Below, in pieces: positions 24,598 to 32,826 of a stretch of 40,066 nt of DNA. Source of the DNA: Candidatus Pacearchaeota archaeon (GTDB lineage Archaea; Nanobdellota; Nanobdellia; Pacearchaeales; GW2011-AR1); assembly GCA_016188895.1 (NCBI GenBank), contig JACPGZ010000029.1, forward strand, positions 1-40,066. Direction: 5' to 3'. Numbering within the stretch: the first letter of the stretch is position 1; each line of letters starts with the position of its first letter. A program made the translations under genes and the position numbers. The notes beneath the pieces are model-generated. The model saw nothing but the letters and a program-made list of their open reading frames with translations. It was not told the origin of the DNA and did no database searches.

Positions 24598-25812
24598 ATG
24601 AAACAGGCTGTATCTATACAGAAAATAGGAAAAATAAATGAATGCTTGATGTTTATCAAACAAAATGGAATTTCTGGGTCTATTCTTGAATTTGGTGTTT
24701 ATGAAGGCGGATCATTATTTGAAATTGTAAATTTTTGTAGATTAAATAAAATGACACATTATATATACGGATTTGATTCATTTCAAGGACTTCCTCATAG
24801 TGAAGGAATCTGGAGTGTTGGAGAAGCTTGTTCATCTTATGAAAATACTTGTTCTGAGTTAAAAAATAAACTTGGAACTATTGAAGATATTGTTCTTATT
24901 AAGGGATTTTTTAAGGATTCTTTAACTAAAGAATTACAAAAAATTATTTCAAAAGCAGCATTAATTCATATAGATTCAGATCTTTACATGTCTGCTGTTG
25001 AATCTTTATCTTTTTGCGAGCCCCTATTGCGAGAAAATACATTTGTTATTTTTGATGAATATGTTGCCGATGGCGAAGCTAAAGCGTGGAAAGAATTTTT
25101 AAGTAAAACAGGTTATGAAGCTGAAACTTTTTCTTCTTGCAACGATCAATCAATATTTAAAATTAAAAAATTAGGCACAGATAATAAGAAAAAATTAATA
25201 GAATTGTATAAAAAAGAATCTTTAGAAGCGTTTAACAGTATATCTACTGAAAAAATTATTCAATTTGTTGATATGATATTTGAAGCATATGATAAAGAGA
25301 AGACTATATTTGTTTGCGGAAACGGCGGAAATGTAGCTTCTGCCCTAAATTTGGTAGTAGATCTCAATATGCACCCGTTTACATCGGAAGATAAAAACGT
25401 ACAGAACGTACAAAGAAATAAATTTAAATGTGTTAATCTTTGTTGTGATCAAGCTACATTAACAGGAGTTAGCAATGATTTGGGATTTGAGTTTGTTTTT
25501 TCAGAACAACTGAAATATCAAGGAGATAGCGGAGATATATTATTTGGCATGTCTGGTTCTGGTAATTCTAAAAATATATTATCTGCATTTAAACTTGCAA
25601 AACAAAAGGAGATGAAGATAATACTTGTAACGAGAAATGCTATAAATAAATGTAGTGAGTTTGCTGATTTAACCATAGCTTTGGACGGTATGTCTTTGTT
25701 TCCCGGCCAGACTGGGAATAATAATAATAATTTTCATTACGAAGATATATTGTCAAAGCTTACTCATATTGCTGTTGGGTTATTAAAAAAGAGAGTTCAA
25801 GATGCAAATTGA
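24598..25812 (+). CDS. TylF-type methyltransferase fused to GmhA-like sedoheptulose-7-phosphate isomerase
   Basis: 404 residues in one unbroken frame. Residues 1-190: TylF/MycF-like O-methyltransferase with ILEFGVYEGGSL (29-40), YGFDSFQGLPHSEG (57-70) and IHIDSDLYMSAVESL (123-137, metal and SAM region). Residues 200-400: SIS-fold GmhA with CGNGGNVASA (240-249), DQATLTGVSNDLGFEFVFSEQ (split by family-conserved spacing) and SGSGNSKN (319-326). GmhA converts sedoheptulose 7-phosphate to glycero-manno-heptose 7-phosphate, the entry step to nucleotide-heptose. Its place before the second transketolase fits the supply of sedoheptulose 7-phosphate. The canonical GNGGS is GNGGN here, and the HxxxE-rich C-terminus is modified, so activity is probable but untested. 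Confidence 0.82.
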   Translation: MKQAVSIQKIGKINECLMFIKQNGISGSILEFGVYEGGSLFEIVNFCRLNKMTHYIYGFDSFQGLPHSEGIWSVGEACSSYENTCSELKNKLGTIEDIVLIKGFFKDSLTKELQKIISKAALIHIDSDLYMSAVESLSFCEPLLRENTFVIFDEYVADGEAKAWKEFLSKTGYEAETFSSCNDQSIFKIKKLGTDNKKKLIELYKKESLEAFNSISTEKIIQFVDMIFEAYDKEKTIFVCGNGGNVASALNLVVDLNMHPFTSEDKNVQNVQRNKFKCVNLCCDQATLTGVSNDLGFEFVFSEQLKYQGDSGDILFGMSGSGNSKNILSAFKLAKQKEMKIILVTRNAINKCSEFADLTIALDGMSLFPGQTGNNNNNFHYEDILSKLTHIAVGLLKKRVQDAN

Positions 25813-26650
25813 TCCAAATATATTGCGAAAAAAAGTTTTAAAAATGGTTTATGATAAAAAATCAGGACATATAGGTGGCTCTTTTTCTATTGCCGAACTT
25901 ATTGCTGTTCTTTATTCTGATTATGATATTGGCGGAAAAGATAAATTGATTTTATCAAAAGGACACGCAGTTCCAATAATTTATGCTGTTTTGCATGAAT
26001 TAAAAAAGATTAGCGACAAAGATTTATCTTTATTTCGTGAGATTAATTCACCGCTGCAAGGTCATCCTGATAAATTACGATTGCCTTTATTGGACGCCAC
26101 CACTGGCTCATTAGGGCAAGGATTGAGTATTGCTATAGGCCACGCTTTAGGTAAATCTTTAAAAAATGAAGACGGAATTGTATTTTGTATTCTTGGCGAT
26201 GGTGAAATTCAAGAGGGCCAAATTTGGGAAGCGTTATCCTATTTTCCAAAAACTGGGTTAAAGAATTTGGTTTGTTTTATCGATTGGAATAAGGGGCAAA
26301 ATGACGGATGCTCAAAAGACTATAGCATTATGTACGATAACCTAAGAGAGAGAATTAGCTGTTTTGGATGGAATTGTAGAATGGTAGATGGTCATAGTAT
26401 GAAAGAAATTAGAACACAATTACATTATCGTACAGTAGAACCTTTGTGCCTAATTTTAGATACAATTAAAGGCAAGGGTGTTTCGTTTATGGAAAATTCT
26501 TCTTGGCATGCTAGAGTTCCAAACGACGAAGAATACAAAAATGCATTAGAAGAATTGGAAGAATTAATTGCACACGGTTATTGTCATGATTGTGATTCTG
26601 CACCGTGCAAAGATATAGAATTTTTTGATAAATTAAATGAAATCAACTAG
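25802..26650 (+). CDS. Split transketolase, N-terminal (TPP-binding) subunit, set 2
   Basis: 282 residues; ATG overlaps the end of the GmhA fusion gene by 11 bases. TPP features: SGHIGG (21-26), SKGHA (52-56), TGSLGQG (101-107), GDGEIQEG (132-139), then DWNKGQ. It differs from set 1 in having GHPDK instead of the GHG-type middle region and in ending with a Cys cluster YCHDCDSAPC, a possible zinc knuckle. Works with the next gene. Position right after GmhA suggests this set makes sedoheptulose 7-phosphate. Confidence 0.88.
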   Translation: MQIDPNILRKKVLKMVYDKKSGHIGGSFSIAELIAVLYSDYDIGGKDKLILSKGHAVPIIYAVLHELKKISDKDLSLFREINSPLQGHPDKLRLPLLDATTGSLGQGLSIAIGHALGKSLKNEDGIVFCILGDGEIQEGQIWEALSYFPKTGLKNLVCFIDWNKGQNDGCSKDYSIMYDNLRERISCFGWNCRMVDGHSMKEIRTQLHYRTVEPLCLILDTIKGKGVSFMENSSWHARVPNDEEYKNALEELEELIAHGYCHDCDSAPCKDIEFFDKLNEIN

Positions 26651-27587
26651 AGATGCTATTGGCGATTTTCTTCCTTTAATAGGAGAAAAATATGAGAACA
26701 TTATTGTTCTTGATGCTGATTTAGGAAAAGCAACAAAACTTGCTGAATTTGGCAAAAAATTTCCAGACAGGTTTTTTCAGATTGGCATTGCTGAAGCTAA
26801 TATGATCGGAATTGCTTCTGGTCTTTCAGAGTATGGATATAAGGTATTTTTGGGTTCTTTTGCTTCGTTTCTTTCTGGGAGATATGATATAATTCGATGT
26901 AGTTTAGCATATCCTAATTGTCCAGTTATTTTGGTCGGAACTCATGTTGGATTGGCAATTGGACGTGACGGCGTGACACAGATGGGTCTTGAAGATGTTT
27001 CTATAATGCGTGCTCTTCCAAATATGAAAATTTTGAATCCTGCAACTTATTCTGAAACAATAAAGTGTATTAAATATTTATGTGAAACAACATTGGATTC
27101 TCCACATTATCTTCGTTTAGGTCGTCAACCGATTGAAGATGTTTTATATTCAGAAACTATTTTTGAGTTTGGTAAGGGGGCTGTAGTAATGCACGGTTCA
27201 GGAAAAAGCAATACAATAACTTTATTTTCTACTGGATGTATTCTTTCTGATGTTTTGAATGCAGCAGCATTAATCGAAAATTCAATAAAAGATTATAAAG
27301 TTGAAGTAATTAATTTTCATACACTAAAGCCAATAGATAAAGACTTAATTATTAGTTCAGCAAAAATATCTGAGATTCTTTTTGTGATTGAAGATCATTC
27401 AATTGTTGGTGGTTTAGGTTCGATTATATCTGAAGTTTTAACTGATTTATGTCCTTCCAGATTAGTTAGAATCGGCTTAAATGATATTTTTCCAGAATCA
27501 GGTTTTCCAAATGATTTGTATGAAAAATATGGACTGAGTGCAGAAAAAATAGCTGATAGAGTATTAAAAGAAATTGCAGAATACTAA
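26637..27587 (+). CDS. Split transketolase, C-terminal subunit, set 2
   Basis: 316 residues; ATG overlaps the N-subunit stop by 14 bases. It has GIAEANMIGIASGLSEYG (catalytic Glu), HVGLAIGRDGVTQMGLEDVS (transketolase loop) and a C-terminal EDHSIVGGLGSIISE. Together with 25802 it forms one active site. The sequence is clearly distinct from the set 1 C-subunit, which argues against a recent duplication. An 18-base gap follows it. Confidence 0.88.
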   Translation: MKSTRDAIGDFLPLIGEKYENIIVLDADLGKATKLAEFGKKFPDRFFQIGIAEANMIGIASGLSEYGYKVFLGSFASFLSGRYDIIRCSLAYPNCPVILVGTHVGLAIGRDGVTQMGLEDVSIMRALPNMKILNPATYSETIKCIKYLCETTLDSPHYLRLGRQPIEDVLYSETIFEFGKGAVVMHGSGKSNTITLFSTGCILSDVLNAAALIENSIKDYKVEVINFHTLKPIDKDLIISSAKISEILFVIEDHSIVGGLGSIISEVLTDLCPSRLVRIGLNDIFPESGFPNDLYEKYGLSAEKIADRVLKEIAEY

Positions 27588-27605
27588 ATGAATTAGGACA
27601 AATTT

Positions 27606-28607
27606 ATGAGCAATTTTATTGTGTTTGGATCGTTGGGTTTTATAGGATCTAATTTATCAGAAAGATTACTTGAAGACGGGCATAATGTTTTTGGTGTTGA
27701 CAATATATCGACAGGTACAAATGAAAATTTAGACATGCTTGAAAAGCATGATAGGTTTAATTTTCTAAAATTAGATATTACAGATAAGAGCGATCTAGAC
27801 TATCTTTCTCGTTATTTGACCGCTAACAATGATAGAATCGATTGTGTGTTTATGCTTTCAGGGGTAGCACGTATTCAACCTGCTATTTTGAATCCTCAGT
27901 TGACACATGATACAAATGTTACAGGAATGTTTAATGTTCTTGAATTTATGAGAAAAAGCAATATAACAAATATTGTATTTTCTTCTTCTTCAAGCATCTA
28001 TGGTCTTGCAAATAAATGCCCGCTGAAAGAGGATATGCCGCCTGATTGTTTAAACGTATATTCGCTTTCAAAATATGTTAGTGAACAATATATAAAAACT
28101 TGGTGTAAGTTATACGGAATGAATGGTGTATGTCTCCGTTATTTTAACGTGTTCGGACAACGTGAAGTGTTAGCTGGAGGTGATTTTGCACCTGTTGTTG
28201 GATTATTTTTTAGGCAATTATTATTGGAAAAGAAACCATTAACAATTGTAGGTGATGGATTGCAACGACGGGCACACACACACGTTTTTGATGTTGTTGA
28301 TGCCAACTTGAAGGCGGCAGAACAATGTATGAAGGGAATTAGAAATAGATTTCATGGTGAAGTTTTTAATATTGGAACAGAAAAAAATTATTCAATGATT
28401 GAATTGGCAGATATTATTTTGGATTCTTTGGGTATGAATCGAGAAAGAAATAAGATTTTTATTTCACAGCGGGTAGCAGAATTAAGAGAAACATCGGCAG
28501 ATATTAGCAAAGCAAAAAAGATTTTGGGCTGGGAACCAAAGATTTCGTTGGAAGAATATATCGATAAACATAGAGATTATTATTACAAAAGATGGGGGCG
28601 TTGTTAG
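27606..28607 (+). CDS. NAD-dependent nucleotide-sugar epimerase (GalE/WbpP-type SDR)
   Basis: 333 residues, full length. FIVFGSLGFIGSNLSERLL is the NAD-binding motif, DNISTGTNENL follows the second strand as in UDP-glucose/UDP-GlcNAc 4-epimerases, SSSSSIYG and VYSLSKYVSEQY give the Ser and Y-x-x-x-K catalytic residues, and RAHTHVFDVVDAN and FNIGTEKNYSMIELA complete the fold. Typical reaction: C4 epimerisation of a UDP-sugar. C6 epimerisation of ADP-heptose (as HldD) is possible given the heptose genes, but no HldD-specific signature is seen. The SSSSSIYG motif argues against 4,6-dehydratase. Confidence 0.83.
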   Translation: MSNFIVFGSLGFIGSNLSERLLEDGHNVFGVDNISTGTNENLDMLEKHDRFNFLKLDITDKSDLDYLSRYLTANNDRIDCVFMLSGVARIQPAILNPQLTHDTNVTGMFNVLEFMRKSNITNIVFSSSSSIYGLANKCPLKEDMPPDCLNVYSLSKYVSEQYIKTWCKLYGMNGVCLRYFNVFGQREVLAGGDFAPVVGLFFRQLLLEKKPLTIVGDGLQRRAHTHVFDVVDANLKAAEQCMKGIRNRFHGEVFNIGTEKNYSMIELADIILDSLGMNRERNKIFISQRVAELRETSADISKAKKILGWEPKISLEEYIDKHRDYYYKRWGRC

Positions 28608-29423
28608 TTGAAGGTTTTTGCAAATTTGACTTCATATAACGAAGAATATTTTATTAATGAAGTCGTAGCTTCCATTCATGATTTTGTTGATTATATTTGT
28701 ATTATTGATGTTGGAATGGAAAATATTGTTTCTCGTGGAGCGTCACTTCATTCAAATGATAAAAGCGTTGAAATTGTTAAGGCTTGGCAAAATAAAAGTA
28801 AAAAAATTCATTTGATCCAACCAAAAGATCCACCAAAGACGTTTCCTGAACTTGGAATGTATGGATTGAACCTGGCAAAAGAGTTGAAATGTGATTGGTT
28901 TTTTTCTGTTGGTCTAGATGAGATCTATGATAAAAATTGTATAATTCCAATGAGAAATATATTGGCAAATTGTGAAAGAAATGGAATTATGGGAATCAAT
29001 TTGAGCATGTATGGTTTTTGCCCTGATTTTTATCATTATTATGATTTTTATAATCCAAGAATTGGAAGAATTACAGACGATTGTACGATGCCTTTTTCTT
29101 CTTGTGATATATTGTATTGGCCAAAGTTAAAGGCATGGCAATCAATTGAATTAGATAGAGTTCCAGAGTATATTAGGAAAATTAACTTTGATTATCCAAA
29201 ATTTTTGAAAGTTTTTCACTATACATGTGTCGGAAAAGAACGAATTAAATTTAAATATGAATTTTATAAAACATACAAAGACAATATTGGCGCTGAACAC
29301 TACGAACACTATATGAATAAAGATTGGGACTATTTTAAAAATGTTATGAAATGCAAGGAGTTCACCGGAAAACATCCAGAAATTATGCAAAAACATCCGT
29401 TATTTAACGAGAAATTATATTGA
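28608..29423 (+). CDS. Glycosyltransferase family 2-like, modified DxD
   Basis: TTG start directly after the previous TAG, with a GGGGG-type ribosome site; no ATG fits. 271 residues: FANLTSYNEEYFINEVV, CIIDVGMENIVSRGASLHS, then DWFFSVGLDEIYDK, where the usual DxD is reduced to LDE. The ending GKHPEIMQKHPLFNEK is shared with the GT2 at 32795 and in part with 7773. The three seem to form a subfamily. Transfer of a sugar is likely, but the altered metal motif leaves some doubt on activity. Confidence 0.7.
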   Translation: MKVFANLTSYNEEYFINEVVASIHDFVDYICIIDVGMENIVSRGASLHSNDKSVEIVKAWQNKSKKIHLIQPKDPPKTFPELGMYGLNLAKELKCDWFFSVGLDEIYDKNCIIPMRNILANCERNGIMGINLSMYGFCPDFYHYYDFYNPRIGRITDDCTMPFSSCDILYWPKLKAWQSIELDRVPEYIRKINFDYPKFLKVFHYTCVGKERIKFKYEFYKTYKDNIGAEHYEHYMNKDWDYFKNVMKCKEFTGKHPEIMQKHPLFNEKLY

Positions 29424-30343
29424 AAATTGTAATGCATTGCAACTATGTTTATCCTGCGAAAAATTCAGCCGGAAGTGAACGTGTCGCTGAGGCATTAGTT
29501 AAAGGTTTTGTTAAGCTTGGTCATGAAATTGTGATGCATATTGACCCAAATTCAATTGGTGTGCCTGTGCCGATTGTAACAAAAATTCCGCAAGATTTTG
29601 ACATAGTTCATTGTCAAGGTGAAGATTTTTCTGATTGTGAAATACCTTTTATTAGCACTGTACATGGCGGTGGAAGCGACCCACCTGACGCTCACTGGAA
29701 ACACGATCCTCACTTTGTTTGTGTAAGTGATTTTATTTGCAAATTAGTAGGTAAAAAACAATTTGTTCATTCTTGTGTTGAACCCGATGATTTTATTTAT
29801 AAAAATAGAAAAGAAGATTATTTTCTTTGGATTTCGGGGACCGACTGGGGTGAAGGTAAATCTTTATTTACAACAATTTTACTTGCAAAAAAAATGGGAT
29901 TCAAATTAAAACTTGCGGGTACGGGAAAAAATCAACAAATTATTGATGAAATAAAAAAATATTGCAATTCTAAAATAGAATACCTTGGAGCGGTTAATGG
30001 AAAAGAAAAAGCAGAATTGATTGCTTCTGCAAAGGCAGTTATTTTGTACACAAGGTTACCTGATGCATGTCCGTTGGTTGTTGCAGAATCATTAATTTCT
30101 GGGACGCCAATTATTGGCTCAATAAATGGCTCTCTTCCGGAATTAATTGTTCACAATCAAACTGGAATTTTATGCAAAAACGAAAATGAACTACCACGGG
30201 CAGTTGCAAGTGTTTCAAAAATAAAACCTGAAGAATGCAGACAATATGCATTGAAACATTTTTCAAATATTGTTGCATGTGAAAAATATTTGAAATTATA
30301 TAAAAACGTGATAGAATTTGGAAATGTTAACGGGAAAGAGTAA
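29420..30343 (+). CDS. Glycosyltransferase family 4
   Basis: TTG start overlapping the previous stop (TTGA). 307 residues, short for GT4. The N-terminal VMHCNYVYPAKNSAGSERVA is a typical acceptor-side Rossmann start with a Gly-Ser loop; the middle VHGGGSDPPDAH resembles a short insertion; the C-terminal half has TDWGEGKSL, LAGTGKNQ, YLGAVNGKEKAELIASAK and the E-x-x-x-x-GTP type segment VAESLISGTPIIGS. The first Glu of the E-x7-E signature is not obvious (DACPLVVAESL). It transfers a sugar in the same operon; donor unknown. Confidence 0.82.
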   Translation: MKIVMHCNYVYPAKNSAGSERVAEALVKGFVKLGHEIVMHIDPNSIGVPVPIVTKIPQDFDIVHCQGEDFSDCEIPFISTVHGGGSDPPDAHWKHDPHFVCVSDFICKLVGKKQFVHSCVEPDDFIYKNRKEDYFLWISGTDWGEGKSLFTTILLAKKMGFKLKLAGTGKNQQIIDEIKKYCNSKIEYLGAVNGKEKAELIASAKAVILYTRLPDACPLVVAESLISGTPIIGSINGSLPELIVHNQTGILCKNENELPRAVASVSKIKPEECRQYALKHFSNIVACEKYLKLYKNVIEFGNVNGKE

Positions 30344-31158
30344 TGGCTCATATATACAGAACAACCATTTGGCTTGATGGTCCCGCTAAAGAACATTTTA
30401 AAACTGGATTATGTTATATAGAAACTGAAGAAAAAGAACCGCATAATATTCTTATTGATCGTGTTTCTAAGCAATATATTGAAGATCGTTTTTATAATAT
30501 AACCTGTTCAAATATTAATTTTGTTAATAATCTTGGTTTAAGTAAAGATATGTTGTTAAATGGTATGAAAGAAAATAAAAATGATAGCTCTATGACCTCA
30601 ATTGAACGTAATTTTTTATTTAATTTTGTTAAAAAAATTATGCCACGAAAGGTCATGGAATTTTCTCCATTTCGTGGATTTTCAACCGCAGTAATTGCTT
30701 CTTCATTAAAGGAAATCAATATTTGCCCAGATTTTTTTGAAACCCATGAAGTTGATAAAGAAAACGTTAAATTGACAAATTTTTATTTACATGAAAATAA
30801 TATTGATTTTGTAAAAGTAGTTGAAGGAGATGTATTGCAAACCATAGATAAAGAAAAACTTAAAGAAACAGATTTTTTACTAATTGATTCTGATCATTCT
30901 GATGAATTTGCAAAAAATTATATTAAGCAATTTTTTCCACTGTTAAAAAACGGATGTTGGGTTGCTATTCATGATATATCTCACGATAAACATTTTTGTT
31001 CGGGCGAAGCTAGAGAATTGTTAACTTATTTTAAAGAAAATAATATTTTTACTTATTTTCATGTTGCTGATTTGATGAAAATATTTCAGGTTGTGGGTGA
31101 TGATTTTATATATTCAAACGCAAGAAATACTTTGTTATTTTGGCAGGTAAGCAAATAA
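30343..31158 (+). CDS. Class I SAM-dependent methyltransferase-like protein
   Basis: 271 residues; ATG overlaps the GT4 stop (TAATG). Residues 1-95 form an unassigned N-terminal part. The methyltransferase core follows: VMEFSPFRGFSTAVIASSL (motif I, with SPFRG replacing the usual GxGxG), THEVDKENVKLTNFY (SAM ribose acid), LLIDSDHSDEFAKNY (Methyltransf_24-type acidic DxDH) and VAIHDISHDK. Likely O-methylation of a sugar; metal dependence is suggested by the D-S-D-H cluster. Other class I reactions cannot be excluded. Confidence 0.7.
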   Translation: MAHIYRTTIWLDGPAKEHFKTGLCYIETEEKEPHNILIDRVSKQYIEDRFYNITCSNINFVNNLGLSKDMLLNGMKENKNDSSMTSIERNFLFNFVKKIMPRKVMEFSPFRGFSTAVIASSLKEINICPDFFETHEVDKENVKLTNFYLHENNIDFVKVVEGDVLQTIDKEKLKETDFLLIDSDHSDEFAKNYIKQFFPLLKNGCWVAIHDISHDKHFCSGEARELLTYFKENNIFTYFHVADLMKIFQVVGDDFIYSNARNTLLFWQVSK

Positions 31159-31653
31159 ATGTTTAGAGATGATCTTATTTTTATTTTAGATGTAGATGGA
31201 ATTTTATCTCCTAATTTTTTCTATAACAAGAAAGGAAAATATTTGAAAGAATTTGGAAATTGTGACTGGGATGCATTAAGGGAATTAATGCAATTTATAA
31301 AAATTATTTTTATAACAGCAGATAGAAAGGGATATAATATCGTCAAGAAAAGGATTGTTGATGAAATGAAATGGGAATTATTTATTGTTCCGCATAAGCC
31401 AAAAGAACGATGGCAATGGATGCGGGAAAAATATAAAGATAAGAAAATAATATTTATGGGAGACGGAATTTATGATTATTATTCTTTGGATAGATCACAC
31501 TATAGCATAACTGTTCCTGAAGCATTAGATCATGTTAAAGAGTGTATAAATTATGTAACTAAAAGATCAGCAGGAAGAAAAGCGGTTGCTGAAGCCTGTA
31601 TGCATTTGATGAAAGTTTTTAATTTTGATTGGGAAAGTCAATATGAAACATAA
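31159..31653 (+). CDS. KdsC-like HAD phosphatase
   Basis: 164 residues, normal size for KdsC. D11-V-D13-G (FILDVDGILS) is motif I, ITAD (52-55) motif II, K80 or K82 motif III, and GDGIYD (101-106) motif IV. GKYLKEFGNCDWDAL matches the KdsC-type segment and SAGRKAVAEACMHLM matches the C-terminal tail of that tetrameric family. KdsC removes phosphate from KDO 8-phosphate; relatives act on other sugar phosphates. In this operon it is a candidate for a dephosphorylation step, including the heptose 1,7-bisphosphate step if no GmhB is present. Confidence 0.75.
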   Translation: MFRDDLIFILDVDGILSPNFFYNKKGKYLKEFGNCDWDALRELMQFIKIIFITADRKGYNIVKKRIVDEMKWELFIVPHKPKERWQWMREKYKDKKIIFMGDGIYDYYSLDRSHYSITVPEALDHVKECINYVTKRSAGRKAVAEACMHLMKVFNFDWESQYET

Positions 31654-31846
31654 AAATATTGATAAATTTCCAAAACCGATAGAAATAGACGGGGAACGTA
31701 TTCAGGTTTCTGATGAACAAGAACAAGCTGGACCAGGCATAGTATTTGTGCGTGTTGGAGAAAGAATGAATTTGTCTCCTTTTGAAGCAGAAGAACTTCG
31801 AGATTGGCTGACAAAGTATCTTGTGGCCTATTATTCCAATGATTAA
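31643..31846 (+). CDS. Small hypothetical protein, 67 aa
   Basis: ATG at 31643 lies inside the last codons of the phosphatase gene, a coupled start; the stop overlaps the next start. The protein has a beta-rich middle (QAGPGIVFVRVGERMN) and a C-terminal helix (PFEAEELRDWLTKYLVAYY). No known motif. The helix with LRDWL resembles LRNWM in the small protein at 32614, so they may be related. Function unknown. Confidence 0.5.
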   Translation: MKHKNIDKFPKPIEIDGERIQVSDEQEQAGPGIVFVRVGERMNLSPFEAEELRDWLTKYLVAYYSND

Positions 31847-32624
31847 TAATCAAACGAAAATATTTTTTTCCATATCATCAAATCCAGGTAATTTTGGTGC
31901 TTATCTTTATAATAAAGCTTTTCAGGAATTAAACATTGATGCAATATATAAACCGCTAAAATTGGATTCAAAATATCAATTAACGGATTTTATAAATCTT
32001 CTTTCAGTGTTTAAAATAATTGGAACATCGGGGTTGTCTGTATCGATGCCGTTTAAAAGGTATGCATATTTGGCCATAAGATCTGAAGATGCCGCCACAG
32101 AAGAAATAGGCAACGCAAATACAATAGTTTTTGATGAACATACCTCTTATTGTTATAATGTTGACCATATTGGGTTTGAAAAATCATGTTATGATAGATT
32201 ATACCAGCAAGATATATTGGATGAATCGAAAAGTGCTATAATCTTTGGAAAAGGGTCTGTTGCAAACAGTATTGCATATGTTTTGAAGAGCAGAAATATT
32301 GATTTTTTTATGACAAAAGACCCAGAAAATCTTATAAATAGAGGGATTGATTTTCTTATTAACGCAACGCCTGTTGGAATGGATCATATTCAGGATGATG
32401 TTTTTAATAAAAAGATTGTAAAAGATTATAAATTTGTATTTGATGTTGTTGTAAAAAAGGAAACAAATCTAATAAAGCTTGCAAGAGAGCTAAATAAAAC
32501 TTATGTTTGTGGTTGGCAGATGGCTAGCAAACAATTGACAGAACAATTTAAAATTTACACAAAGAAGGAATATCCAGAAGATTTAATGAATATTGGCTTG
32601 AAAGAATTAGGTTATGGATATTAA
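31839..32624 (+). CDS. Shikimate dehydrogenase (AroE)-family protein
   Basis: I chose the ATG at 31839, overlapping the previous stop. 261 residues, matching AroE length. Substrate-side motifs: SSNPGNFGAYLYNKAF (10-28 region), LSVSMPFK (catalytic Lys at 73) and NVDHIGF (catalytic Asp at 109). NADP-side: IIFGKGSVANSIAYVL (GxGxxA-like), INATPVGM (174-181), and GWQMASKQLTEQF (225-237) with the conserved Gln. AroE reduces 3-dehydroshikimate. No other shikimate gene is in this window, so a related sugar, cyclitol or aminoshikimate-type substrate is possible. Confidence 0.83.
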   Translation: MINNQTKIFFSISSNPGNFGAYLYNKAFQELNIDAIYKPLKLDSKYQLTDFINLLSVFKIIGTSGLSVSMPFKRYAYLAIRSEDAATEEIGNANTIVFDEHTSYCYNVDHIGFEKSCYDRLYQQDILDESKSAIIFGKGSVANSIAYVLKSRNIDFFMTKDPENLINRGIDFLINATPVGMDHIQDDVFNKKIVKDYKFVFDVVVKKETNLIKLARELNKTYVCGWQMASKQLTEQFKIYTKKEYPEDLMNIGLKELGYGY

Positions 32625-32826
32625 AGAATATTGGGTCTCTTCGATTAAAAAGGATCGTGGAACGTCGACAATGACATTTTGGGTCAAAACAGAAGATGAT
32701 ATTATTGTTGACGTTGCGCCGATTGGAAAGAAATTTATTGGACAAAAATTTGATGCATTAAGAAATTGGATGGAAAAACAAGGAGATTTTTTGTGTGAAA
32801 CTCTCAGTTCTGATGACGGTCTATGA
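32614..32826 (+). CDS. Small hypothetical protein, 70 aa
   Basis: ATG at 32614 overlaps the AroE-like stop by 11 bases; the 3' part overlaps the next GTG by 32 bases. N-terminal beta hairpin pattern (STMTFWVKTEDDIIVDVAPI) then a helix FDALRNWMEKQGDFL. It shares the order strand-hairpin-helix and LRxW with the protein at 31643. I do not recognise it. Because the two overlaps are long, translation from this start is a reasonable but unproven call. Confidence 0.5.
   Translation: MDIKEYWVSSIKKDRGTSTMTFWVKTEDDIIVDVAPIGKKFIGQKFDALRNWMEKQGDFLCETLSSDDGL

Noticed and set aside
18333-32624. Aminoshikimate (AHBA-type) pathway from transketolase plus AroE-like genes
   Set aside because: No amino-DAHP synthase or aminodehydroquinate synthase is found; the kinase and transferase fit heptose genes better.
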